Below are positions 9,039 through 17,124 of a DNA stretch of 64,000 nt, piece after piece. Both the position numbers and the translations under genes were made by a program. The notes beneath the pieces were generated by a model. That model searched no databases and had not been told where the DNA came from. It saw nothing but the letters and a program-made list of their open reading frames with translations. Origin of the DNA: Clostridium nigeriense (GTDB lineage: Bacteria; Bacillota; Clostridia; Clostridiales; Clostridiaceae); assembly GCF_900086595.1 (NCBI RefSeq), contig NZ_LT575472.1:965046-1029045 (forward strand). The letters run 5' to 3'. How positions within the stretch are numbered: position 1 is the first letter of the stretch; every line of letters starts with the position of its first letter.

Positions 9039-10133
9039 ATGATACCATTGTGTATACCTGAAATTAGAGGGAATGAATGGAAATATATAAAGGAGTGTTT
9101 AGATACTAATTGGGTTTCTTCAGTAGGTAAATTTGTTGATAAGTTTGAAGAAGAATTTGCAAAATACAATAATGCTAAATCGGCTGTAGTTACTATGAAT
9201 GGTACAGCTGCTCTTCAATTAGCTTTAGTTACTTTAGGAATCGGTGAAGGTGATGAAGTTATTGTACCATCTATGACTTTTATATCTTCTGTAAATTCAA
9301 TAAAATATGTTGGGGCAGTACCGGTATTTGTTGATGTAGAGAGAGATACTTTTGTTATGGATGTTAGTAAAGTAGAAGGGTTAATTACAGAAAAAACTAA
9401 AGCTATAATGCCGGTCCATATTTATGGATATCCAGTTGAGATGGATGAGCTTAATAGAATTGCCAAAAAACATAATTTATATGTCATAGAAGATGCAACA
9501 GAGGCATTAGGAACGACTTATAAAGGAAAATTAGCAGGAACTCTAGGAGATATAGGTTGTTTTAGTTTTAATGGTAACAAATTAATAACAACTGGAGCAG
9601 GTGGAATGCTAATTACTAATAACGAGGAAGTTGGTAAAAGAGCTAAGTATTTATCAAATCAAACTAAAACTATAACAGAAAATGGAGCTATGCACCATGA
9701 AGAAATCGGTTATAACTTTAGAATGCCTAATATATTGGCAGCTATGGGGTTAGCTCAACTTGAAAATGTGGATGCTTACTTAGAGGTTAAAAGAAGAAAT
9801 GCAAAATTATATAATGATTTATTAAAGGATGTTGAAGGGATATCTTTAATAAAGGAAGTTGATTATATAAATAATTGTTATTGGCTTTATTCAATTTTAG
9901 TAGAAGATAATTTTAAGATGTCAAGAGATGAACTTTTAGAATTATTAAAAGAGAATGGGATTCAAGCAAGACCTTTCTTTTTACCGGTGCATGATATGAA
10001 GCCTTATTATGGAAGTAAATGTAGTTCTATGGAAGGTACTATTGATGTAAGCAATAGAGGAATTAATTTACCTAGCTCAGTATCATTGACTCAAGAAGAG
10101 GTAAGGAAAATTTGTGACATTATAAAAGGTTAG
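9039..10133 (+). CDS. legC: PLP aminotransferase (LegC)
   Basis: It transfers an amino group to C4 of the 4-keto-6-deoxy sugar made by LegB. It belongs to the DegT/DnrJ/EryC1 family. MNGTAALQLAL binds the PLP phosphate, EDATEALG carries the Asp that contacts the pyridine nitrogen, and FSFNGNKLITTGAGG contains the Schiff-base Lys near residue 181. The LegC-type NGNK differs from the PTKN of the WbpE-like enzyme at the left edge, so the two aminotransferases serve different sugars. The 364-aa length is normal. AAAGGTGGG lies just upstream. A strong terminator follows, closing this transcript before the hydrolase gene. Confidence 0.87.
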   Translation: MIPLCIPEIRGNEWKYIKECLDTNWVSSVGKFVDKFEEEFAKYNNAKSAVVTMNGTAALQLALVTLGIGEGDEVIVPSMTFISSVNSIKYVGAVPVFVDVERDTFVMDVSKVEGLITEKTKAIMPVHIYGYPVEMDELNRIAKKHNLYVIEDATEALGTTYKGKLAGTLGDIGCFSFNGNKLITTGAGGMLITNNEEVGKRAKYLSNQTKTITENGAMHHEEIGYNFRMPNILAAMGLAQLENVDAYLEVKRRNAKLYNDLLKDVEGISLIKEVDYINNCYWLYSILVEDNFKMSRDELLELLKENGIQARPFFLPVHDMKPYYGSKCSSMEGTIDVSNRGINLPSSVSLTQEEVRKICDIIKG

Positions 10134-10145
10134 TTGTAAGTAAAA

Positions 10146-10180
10146 AAGTGCTATTTTTTATAGCACTTATTTTATTTTAT
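10146..10180 (+). terminator. Rho-independent terminator after legC
   Basis: Eight-bp arms 10146-10153 and 10161-10168 are followed by ATTTTATTTTAT. This ends the legionaminate operon. Confidence 0.85.
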
Positions 10181-10200
10181 TAATAAAATTATTAAAAACG

Positions 10201-10229
10201 TTGAATTAGCAGTGTTAAGCCTGTATAAT
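10201..10229 (+). promoter_or_regulatory. Sigma-A promoter of the cell-wall hydrolase gene
   Basis: TTGAAT (10201-10206), a 17-base spacer and TATAAT (10224-10229). It lies between the legC terminator and the hydrolase ATG, leaving a leader of about 70 bases. Confidence 0.75.
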
Positions 10230-10305
10230 TTATAATGACTTAGTAAAAAAAACAATGCTATTTTATTCCATTTTAGTAGCCCATTAAATAATGGGAGGAT
10301 ATAAA

Positions 10306-13300
10306 ATGAAAAAATTAAAACAAATAGCTATATTTGCTTTGTGTATGTTTATTTTTAATATAGTTTCTCCAAATATAATATCATTTGCAGAAACTAAAGA
10401 AGAATCTAAAGTTCAATTAGAAGAAAATATAAACATCCAAGCAGAGACTCAAAAAGATAATATTAAAGAAGAAATAGAAAAAAGTGAAGGGGGAGAGAAT
10501 GGGGAAAGTTTAACAAATAGTGTTGATAATTCAATAGAAGATAGTGTAGATACACCAATAGAAGATAGTGTAGATAATTCTAAAGAAATCAATAATGAAT
10601 CTAATACTGTGTTAAAATTAGAAGATAAAGAAAATTATAGTACTTTATCTACATTAAGTTCTGAATCAACTATAATTTCAAAGGTTGAGAATCCTGTAAT
10701 GGATCATCAATTAACAGATGCTTTTCAAATAAGAGGTTATGCTGTTAGTAAGGATGGGATAAGTAAAGTTGAAATATATTTAGATAATAATAAAATTGCA
10801 ACGGCAACGTATGGAATTGAAAGAAAAGATGTAGGTAGTAAATATCCTGATTATCCTAATTCTAATAATAGTGGATTTAAATATAACTTTACAAATGTTT
10901 CAAATGGTAAACATGTTATAAAAGTAAGTGTTTTAGATACTAAAGGTAATAGCTCGGATACTATAATAAATATAAATGTAAATAATAACAAAACTAAGAT
11001 AATGGGATTAGGATCATTAGACAGGGTTCAAATGATTAATATCCTAAGAAGTAATAATACAAAACTTGATTTAAAATACATAGTTGATTTTGTTGATATT
11101 ACAATTAATGAAGCTAAAATTGAAGGCATAAATCATGATATATTATTTGCACAAATGATGCATGAAACAGGATACTTAAAATTTGGAGGAGATGTTAAGC
11201 CGGAGCAAAATAATTTTGCTGGAATTGGTGCAACTGGTAATGGGAATCCGGGAAATAGCTTTCCAAGTGTTGAGATTGGTATAAGGGCAGTAGTTCAGCA
11301 TTTAAAGGCATATGCATCCACAGAGCCCTTAAAGCAGGCTGTTGTTGATCCAAGATTTGATTATGTTAGAAGAGGAAGCGCAATTTATATTGAACATTTA
11401 GGAATACCAGAAAATCCAGAGGGAAATGGATGGGCCGCAGCAAAAGGATATGGATATAATATTTTAAATATAATCTCTCAGATAAATAATGAATCAAAAA
11501 TTCTTAATTTTGCTGTTTTAAATGATATTTCAATCTCAGGAAAACAGGCTACAGGTTCAAAGGTAACAGTTACTGCAAATGCAACACCTTCAGAGGATAC
11601 ATTGTATAGAATTTGGGCTTGTAATAGAGATACCGAAAAATGGACTTTATTAAGTGATTGGAGTTCTAAAAGAACTGCTGATTTTTATCCTGATAAGGCT
11701 GGAAATTATAGTTTTGTTGTACATGTAAAACATAAAAATTCTAAAACTGAATCACAAGATCATTATATTAATAAGGATTTTAAGGTTGAAGTTGGTAGTT
11801 CAAGTGTTACTTCTTTTAATGTTAGTGGTTCTAAGTTTGTAAAATCTAATATAACATTGACAGCAAAGGCAGATCCAGAATCAAGTAGTTTATACAGGTT
11901 TAAGGTATATGATGTATCAAATAGAAGTTGGACAACTATACAGGATTATAGTAGTAAAAATACTGCTGTATTTACGCCACAAAAGGTTGGTAGCTATAAG
12001 GTTTATGTTGATGTAAAGTATAAAGAAAGCACTAAGGATAGTGATGATTCAAGAGCTATAGACTTGAGTATAAGTAATCCATATTCAAAGGTGACTTCAT
12101 TAAATGTAACTGGAAATAAAATGGTTAATGAAATATTAACTATGACAGCAGGAGCTGATCCTTCATCGGAGACATTGTATAAGTTGTGGGTATGTGATAG
12201 AAGTACAGATACATGGACAGTATTAAGTGATTGGAGTACAAAGAATACTACAACATTTACTCCTAAAAAATCAGGAACTTATAGCTTTGTAGTACATGTA
12301 AAACACAGAAATAGTAGTACAAAGGCTCAAGATGATTATAAGTCTATAGATGTTAATGTTTCTTCAAAAACGTCAATAGCAACAACACTTAATGTTAATG
12401 GTGATAAAATTGTTAATTCAACTATCACAATGACAGCTGGAGCTAATCCTTCAGCAGATACTTTATATAAATTATGGGTATGCGATAGAAGCACGGATAC
12501 GTGGACAGTATTAAGTGATTGGAGTACAAAAAACACAGCAACATTTACACCTAAAAAGTCAGGAACATATAGTTTTGTTGTTCATGTTAAGCATAAAAAT
12601 AGTGAAACAAAAACTCAAGATAGCTATAAATCAGTAGATGTAAATGTAACATCTCCAAAATCAACAGTATCATCATTAAGTGTAACAGGAAATAAAATTG
12701 TTAATGAGAAATTAACCATGACGGCAAACGGAACACCAGCAGCAGATACATTATATAAATTATGGGTATGTGATAGAAGTACAGATACGTGGACAGTATT
12801 GAGTGATTGGAGTACAAATAATACTACTACATTTGTACCAAAAAAATCAGGAACATATAGTTTTGTAGTGCATGTTAAGCATAAAAATAGTGGAACAAAG
12901 ACTCAAGATAGCTATAAATCAGTAGATGTAAATGTTACAGCTCCAAAATCAACAGTATCGTCGTTAAATGTAACGGGGAATAAAATGGTTAATGAAACAT
13001 TAACCATGACAGCAAGTGGAACACCAGCGGATGACACATTATATAAATTATGGGTATGTGATAGAAGTACAGATACATGGACAGTCTTAAGTGATTGGAG
13101 TGCAAAAAATACAGCAACATTTGTACCTAAAAAATCAGGAACATATAGTTTTGTAGTTCATGTAAAGCACAAAAATAGTGGAACAAATACTCAAGATAAT
13201 TATAAATCAATTGATATAAAGGTTGGAGATGCAAAATCTACAGCTAAATCAATTAGTGTTTCAGGAGAAAAGTATGTTGGATCAAAACTTACAATGACAG

Positions 13301-14706
13301 CAACAGCAGATCCATCAGCAAGCACTTTATATAAGTTATGGGTATGTGATAGAAGTACAGATACATGGACAGTGTTAAGTGATTGGAGCACAAAAAACAC
13401 AGCAGATTTTACACCGAAGAAAGCAGGAACATATTCTTTGGTGGTGCATGTAAAACATAAGAATAGTAGTACTACAAGCCAAGATAGTTACAAATCTGTG
13501 GATATTAATGTTCAGTATAAAAAATCAACTGTAAAGAGTTTGAATCTATCTGGAAATGGAGAAATTGGACAACCTATCACAATAACAGCGATGGCAGATC
13601 CTGCAGGAGATACATTGTATAAGTTATGGGTATGTGATAGGAGCACAGATACATGGACGGTATTAAGTGATTGGAGCAGCAAGAATACAGCTACTTTTAC
13701 ACCTAAAAAGAAGGGGTATTATTCGTTTGTGGTTCATGTAAAAAATAAATACTCAACTTCAAATAGCCAAGAAGACTATTTATCAAAGGATATTTATGCT
13801 TATGAAAAAAATAAAGCAACTGCAATTTCACTTGATGTTACCGGAACATATAAAGTTAATAATAAAATCTCTATTAATGCTTTAGCTGAACCACAAAAAG
13901 ATGTGTATTACAAGATTTGGATATGTGATAGAGTAACAGAAACTTGGACTTTGTTAAGTGACTGGAGTACAACTAGAACTTCATCTTTTACACCGAAAAC
14001 ATCTGGAACTTATAGTGTAGTAGTACATGTGAAACATAAAAATAGTACAGCTGAAAAAGATGATTATATAGCTAAGGATATATCTGTAAAACCAAATAAT
14101 ACACTTATAGTTATTGATCCTGGGCATAATTATGGTGGTGACTCTGGGGCTCAATATGCGCATAGTGGAATAACTTATAATGAAACAATTTTAAATATGG
14201 AAGTAGCATCAAAACTAAAGCAAGAGTTAATATCTAGAGGATTTGATGTTGTAATGACAAGAGAGGAATCAGATAGGGATACAATTCCTATGAGAGAGAG
14301 TTTAGAAAAAAGGGTTAAACTAGCAAATGATTTAAATGCAGATTTATTTGTTAGTATTCACCATAATTCTAATCCGGATGCAAGAGCAAATGGTGTAGAA
14401 GTATATTATAGTAGCGCTACGCCGTTGGCTGGAACAAGTAATATACAAAATGGGCTAAAAGGCAAGATTAGTTCAAGTCAACTTCTTGCTAAAAATATGG
14501 TAGATAATATAGCTAAAGAACTAGGTTATTATAATAGAGGGGCTAAGGATGAGGATTTTTATGTAGTTAAAAATACTCTTATGCCATCTGTATTAGTTGA
14601 ATGTGGATTTATATCAAATCCTAGTGAAGCTAAAAAATTAGCAGATAGAAATAATCAATTAAAGCTTGCTAAGATACTAGCTGATCAAATTCAAAAACAA
14701 TTTTAA
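10306..14706 (+). CDS. Secreted cell-wall hydrolase: glucosaminidase + nine Y_Y_Y-type repeats + Amidase_3
   Basis: This 1466-aa exported protein probably cuts both peptidoglycan glycan strands and the muramoyl-alanine bond. Order: signal peptide (residues 1-31, ending near ISFAET); acidic Glu/Asp-rich linker to about 110; an Ig-like domain (115-235); a GH73-like glucosaminidase domain (240-400) with the probable catalytic Glu in MMHETG at residue 287; nine repeats of 96 residues (about 401-1263); and Amidase_3 from 1265. The zinc ligands begin with DPGHN (His about 1274), with SIHHNS and the catalytic Glu in VECGF (about 1432). ATG 10306 follows GGGAGGA by 6 bases; the ATG at 10291 overlaps that site and is rejected. 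It has its own promoter and terminator inside the polysaccharide locus. Confidence 0.92.
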   Translation: MKKLKQIAIFALCMFIFNIVSPNIISFAETKEESKVQLEENINIQAETQKDNIKEEIEKSEGGENGESLTNSVDNSIEDSVDTPIEDSVDNSKEINNESNTVLKLEDKENYSTLSTLSSESTIISKVENPVMDHQLTDAFQIRGYAVSKDGISKVEIYLDNNKIATATYGIERKDVGSKYPDYPNSNNSGFKYNFTNVSNGKHVIKVSVLDTKGNSSDTIININVNNNKTKIMGLGSLDRVQMINILRSNNTKLDLKYIVDFVDITINEAKIEGINHDILFAQMMHETGYLKFGGDVKPEQNNFAGIGATGNGNPGNSFPSVEIGIRAVVQHLKAYASTEPLKQAVVDPRFDYVRRGSAIYIEHLGIPENPEGNGWAAAKGYGYNILNIISQINNESKILNFAVLNDISISGKQATGSKVTVTANATPSEDTLYRIWACNRDTEKWTLLSDWSSKRTADFYPDKAGNYSFVVHVKHKNSKTESQDHYINKDFKVEVGSSSVTSFNVSGSKFVKSNITLTAKADPESSSLYRFKVYDVSNRSWTTIQDYSSKNTAVFTPQKVGSYKVYVDVKYKESTKDSDDSRAIDLSISNPYSKVTSLNVTGNKMVNEILTMTAGADPSSETLYKLWVCDRSTDTWTVLSDWSTKNTTTFTPKKSGTYSFVVHVKHRNSSTKAQDDYKSIDVNVSSKTSIATTLNVNGDKIVNSTITMTAGANPSADTLYKLWVCDRSTDTWTVLSDWSTKNTATFTPKKSGTYSFVVHVKHKNSETKTQDSYKSVDVNVTSPKSTVSSLSVTGNKIVNEKLTMTANGTPAADTLYKLWVCDRSTDTWTVLSDWSTNNTTTFVPKKSGTYSFVVHVKHKNSGTKTQDSYKSVDVNVTAPKSTVSSLNVTGNKMVNETLTMTASGTPADDTLYKLWVCDRSTDTWTVLSDWSAKNTATFVPKKSGTYSFVVHVKHKNSGTNTQDNYKSIDIKVGDAKSTAKSISVSGEKYVGSKLTMTATADPSASTLYKLWVCDRSTDTWTVLSDWSTKNTADFTPKKAGTYSLVVHVKHKNSSTTSQDSYKSVDINVQYKKSTVKSLNLSGNGEIGQPITITAMADPAGDTLYKLWVCDRSTDTWTVLSDWSSKNTATFTPKKKGYYSFVVHVKNKYSTSNSQEDYLSKDIYAYEKNKATAISLDVTGTYKVNNKISINALAEPQKDVYYKIWICDRVTETWTLLSDWSTTRTSSFTPKTSGTYSVVVHVKHKNSTAEKDDYIAKDISVKPNNTLIVIDPGHNYGGDSGAQYAHSGITYNETILNMEVASKLKQELISRGFDVVMTREESDRDTIPMRESLEKRVKLANDLNADLFVSIHHNSNPDARANGVEVYYSSATPLAGTSNIQNGLKGKISSSQLLAKNMVDNIAKELGYYNRGAKDEDFYVVKNTLMPSVLVECGFISNPSEAKKLADRNNQLKLAKILADQIQKQF
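11508..14096 (+). repeat. Nine tandem 288-bp coding repeats in the hydrolase
   Basis: The equivalent Leu/Val-Tyr codons fall at 11602, 11890, 12175, 12463, 12751, 13039, 13327, 13615 and 13903. The period is 288 bases except one 285-base unit. Units 3-8 share an identical core, LYKLWVCDRSTDTWTVLSDW, while units 1, 2 and 9 are diverged. The repeat type resembles the three-Tyr (Y_Y_Y) domain. The near-identity of the inner units suggests recent duplication or gene conversion. Confidence 0.9.
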
Positions 14707-14718
14707 GAAAATATTAAT

Positions 14719-14760
14719 AAAAGAGTAATAGGAATCTGTTACTCTTTTATTTTTTTTATT
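14719..14760 (+). terminator. Rho-independent terminator after the hydrolase
   Basis: Ten-bp arms 14719-14728 and 14739-14748 run into a T-rich tail (TATTTTTTTTATT). Confidence 0.88.
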
Positions 14761-14829
14761 ATAAAATATATATGATATAATTAGTTATATTATTAATATT
14801 AGTAACAAAATAATATAAGGAGAATACTT

Positions 14830-15534
14830 ATGAATATTTTAGCAATTATACCTGCAAGAGGAGGCTCTAAGGGAGTCTATAGAAAAAATGTAAGAGATTT
14901 AAACGGAAAACCACTAATTAGTTATACTATTGAGGCGGCTAAAAAAAGCAAGTATATAAATAGATTAGTAGTATCAACTGATGATTTTGAAATAGCAGAG
15001 ACATCTAAAAAGTATGGTGCAGAGATTCCTTGTTTAAGACCTGAAGATTTATCAGGAGATGTGGCACCAACAGTAGATTGTGTAGTACATATGTTAAATT
15101 ACTTAAAGGAAAGTGAAGGATACATACCAACTCATGTTATGTTGCTACAATGTACTTCTCCATTAAGAAACTTTAAACATATTAATGAAGCTGTTGAAAA
15201 ACTTAAAAGTAGTAGTGAGAATGCCTTAATATCAGTTTGTGAAAGTGAAGTTAATCCTTATTGGACAAATGTTTTTGATGGCGAGCTTTTAAAGCCATTT
15301 ATAAAGGATGGATATAAAATAACTAGAAGACAGGATCTTCCGGATGTTTATAGAATTAACGGAGCTATTTATTTAATAGAAACGGAATTGCTTTTAAAAG
15401 AAAAAACTTTTCAACCCAGTAGTTTAACTGGATATGTTATGGACTCTTATTATTCAATAGATATAGATACTGAGCTAGATTTTAAAATAGCTGAGGTAAT
15501 AATGAATGAATTATTTGAAAAGGATTCTAAATAG
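14830..15534 (+). CDS. legF: CMP-nonulosonate cytidylyltransferase (LegF / NeuA family)
   Basis: It activates the nine-carbon acid with CTP to give the CMP-sugar donor. The N-terminus IPARGGSKGVYRKNVRDLNGKPL holds the CTP-binding loop, followed by VVSTDD and LLQCTSPLR. INGAIYL and SIDIDTELDF near the end are also conserved in this family. At 234 aa it is a single-domain enzyme without the esterase domain of some NeuA proteins. AAGGAG precedes the ATG. It is cut off from the other leg genes by the hydrolase gene but completes their pathway. Legionaminate, not sialate, is inferred from legB and legC. Confidence 0.86.
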   Translation: MNILAIIPARGGSKGVYRKNVRDLNGKPLISYTIEAAKKSKYINRLVVSTDDFEIAETSKKYGAEIPCLRPEDLSGDVAPTVDCVVHMLNYLKESEGYIPTHVMLLQCTSPLRNFKHINEAVEKLKSSSENALISVCESEVNPYWTNVFDGELLKPFIKDGYKITRRQDLPDVYRINGAIYLIETELLLKEKTFQPSSLTGYVMDSYYSIDIDTELDFKIAEVIMNELFEKDSK

Positions 15535-15545
15535 GAGAAGTATAA

Positions 15546-17000
15546 ATGAGTAGTAAGAAAAGTTTAATTAAAAATTCAGGTATTTATAGTTTAGTTCAGA
15601 TTTTACAAAAGGCTATAGGATTATTCTTATTGCCAGTTTATACAAGTTTACTATCGCCGGCTGATAAAGGAATAACCGATGTTATTCAACCAATAGTTGC
15701 ATTTTTATCGATTTTTTATACTTTATCATTAAATTCTGCAGTAGTTAGATTCTATGTAGATTATAAGGAAAATAATAAAAAATTAAAAGAATTTTGGGGT
15801 ACTTGTATAGCTTTTGTTATATTAAATAGTTTTATAATGACGATTATTCTAATAGTATTTAAAGATATAATATTATTACCAATGGCTAAGGGAATTAATT
15901 TTTATCCCTATATATTATTAGGATTAATATCTATTACTTTTAATCCGATTTATACAATTTTTCAAAGTACTTTACAAGCAAGAGAAGAAAGTTCAACCTA
16001 TGGATTAAATAATTTGCTATATTTTATTATAAACCTATCTTTAAATATATTATTTGTAGTAGTATTTAGGATTGGAGCTTTAGGTGTTTTATTATCTTTA
16101 GCTATAACAGATACAATATTTTTTATTTATACATTAATAAAATTTATACCAACAATAACAATAAAAATAAAGAAGAGTTACTTAATTCAAGCTCTTAAGT
16201 ACTCTTTACCATTACTTCCTCATTCCTTATCAGGTTGGGCTGTATCTATGATAGATAGAATTTTTTTAAATGGGTATGAAGGATTAGCTGTACCGGCCAT
16301 ATATTCAACTGGAGCTCAGTTCGCTAATATAATTAATGTTATAACAGTTGCAGTGAATCAAGCATATGTACCTTGGTTTTTTTCGAAGATGAAAGATAAG
16401 GATAAGAATGAAGCTGAAATAGTTAAAACGGCAGAATATATAACAATTATATATTGCTTTTTAGCTATGGGGATGTCTTTATTTGGACCAGAAATATTTA
16501 AAATCATGGTCGATGATGCTTATAGTGAAGGATGGAAGGTAATCCCTTTATTAAGCTTTTCTTTTGTTTTTAATGGTATATATTATTTTTATGTTAATCC
16601 ATTATTTTACAATAAAAAAGGTGTAAAATTTATTGCTTTAGGGACATTTACTGGAGCGATTTTAAATTCAATATTAAATATAATATTTATACCTAAATAT
16701 TCGATGATGGGAGCTGCATTAGCAAGTTTAATAGCAATGTTAGTATCTTGTTTATTAGTTTATTTAATATCTAAAAAAATTGAACCTATAAAACTAAGTA
16801 TTATTAAGCTGATTTTTATTTCAGGAATATTTTTATGTATATCAATGCTATCTTTTGTAATAGTTGGAGTAAGTTTTTGGGTGTCTATTTTAATAAAATC
16901 GACAATAGTTTTAATTTTATTATTATGCTTGATATTAGTGTATAAAAATGACTTTTTAAAATATATAAAATTAATTATTATTAGGTTTAAAAAACGCTAG
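15546..17000 (+). CDS. wzx: Oligosaccharide flippase (Wzx family)
   Basis: This polytopic membrane protein is predicted to move the undecaprenyl-linked repeat unit across the membrane. It starts SSKKSLIKNSGIYSLVQILQKAIGLFLLPVYT, the usual first helix of the MOP/RfbX flippases. About twelve to fourteen hydrophobic segments follow over 484 aa. Basic residues end the protein (IIRFKKR). The gene is 11 bases after legF with GGAG before the ATG, so it shares that transcript. The presence of wzx, wzy-like genes and a phosphoglycosyl transferase indicates Wzx/Wzy-type assembly. No ABC-type exporter of the KpsMT/Wzm kind is seen in the locus. Confidence 0.85.
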   Translation: MSSKKSLIKNSGIYSLVQILQKAIGLFLLPVYTSLLSPADKGITDVIQPIVAFLSIFYTLSLNSAVVRFYVDYKENNKKLKEFWGTCIAFVILNSFIMTIILIVFKDIILLPMAKGINFYPYILLGLISITFNPIYTIFQSTLQAREESSTYGLNNLLYFIINLSLNILFVVVFRIGALGVLLSLAITDTIFFIYTLIKFIPTITIKIKKSYLIQALKYSLPLLPHSLSGWAVSMIDRIFLNGYEGLAVPAIYSTGAQFANIINVITVAVNQAYVPWFFSKMKDKDKNEAEIVKTAEYITIIYCFLAMGMSLFGPEIFKIMVDDAYSEGWKVIPLLSFSFVFNGIYYFYVNPLFYNKKGVKFIALGTFTGAILNSILNIIFIPKYSMMGAALASLIAMLVSCLLVYLISKKIEPIKLSIIKLIFISGIFLCISMLSFVIVGVSFWVSILIKSTIVLILLLCLILVYKNDFLKYIKLIIIRFKKR

Positions 17001-17029
17001 TTTAATGAAGATTGTAAGATTAAGATTTA

Positions 17030-17058
17030 TAGACAATGTTTATAATAAGTAGTATAAT
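17030..17058 (+). promoter_or_regulatory. Sigma-A promoter upstream of the CapD-like gene
   Basis: TAGACA (17030-17035), a 17-base spacer and TATAAT (17053-17058), 67 bases before the ATG at 17125. Confidence 0.6.
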
Positions 17059-17124
17059 TATTAAAGAAATTTGCAAGAAATGTAGATAAAATTCAGATAT
17101 AATGTAAATTGTGGAGGTAATCCT

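Noticed and set aside
12336..13400. Two similar minus-strand open frames in the repeats
   Set aside because: They are antisense shadows of identical repeat units, with no ribosome sites.
11508..14096. CRISPR-like or non-coding tandem repeat
   Set aside because: The 288-bp period is a whole number of codons inside one open frame and encodes protein domains.
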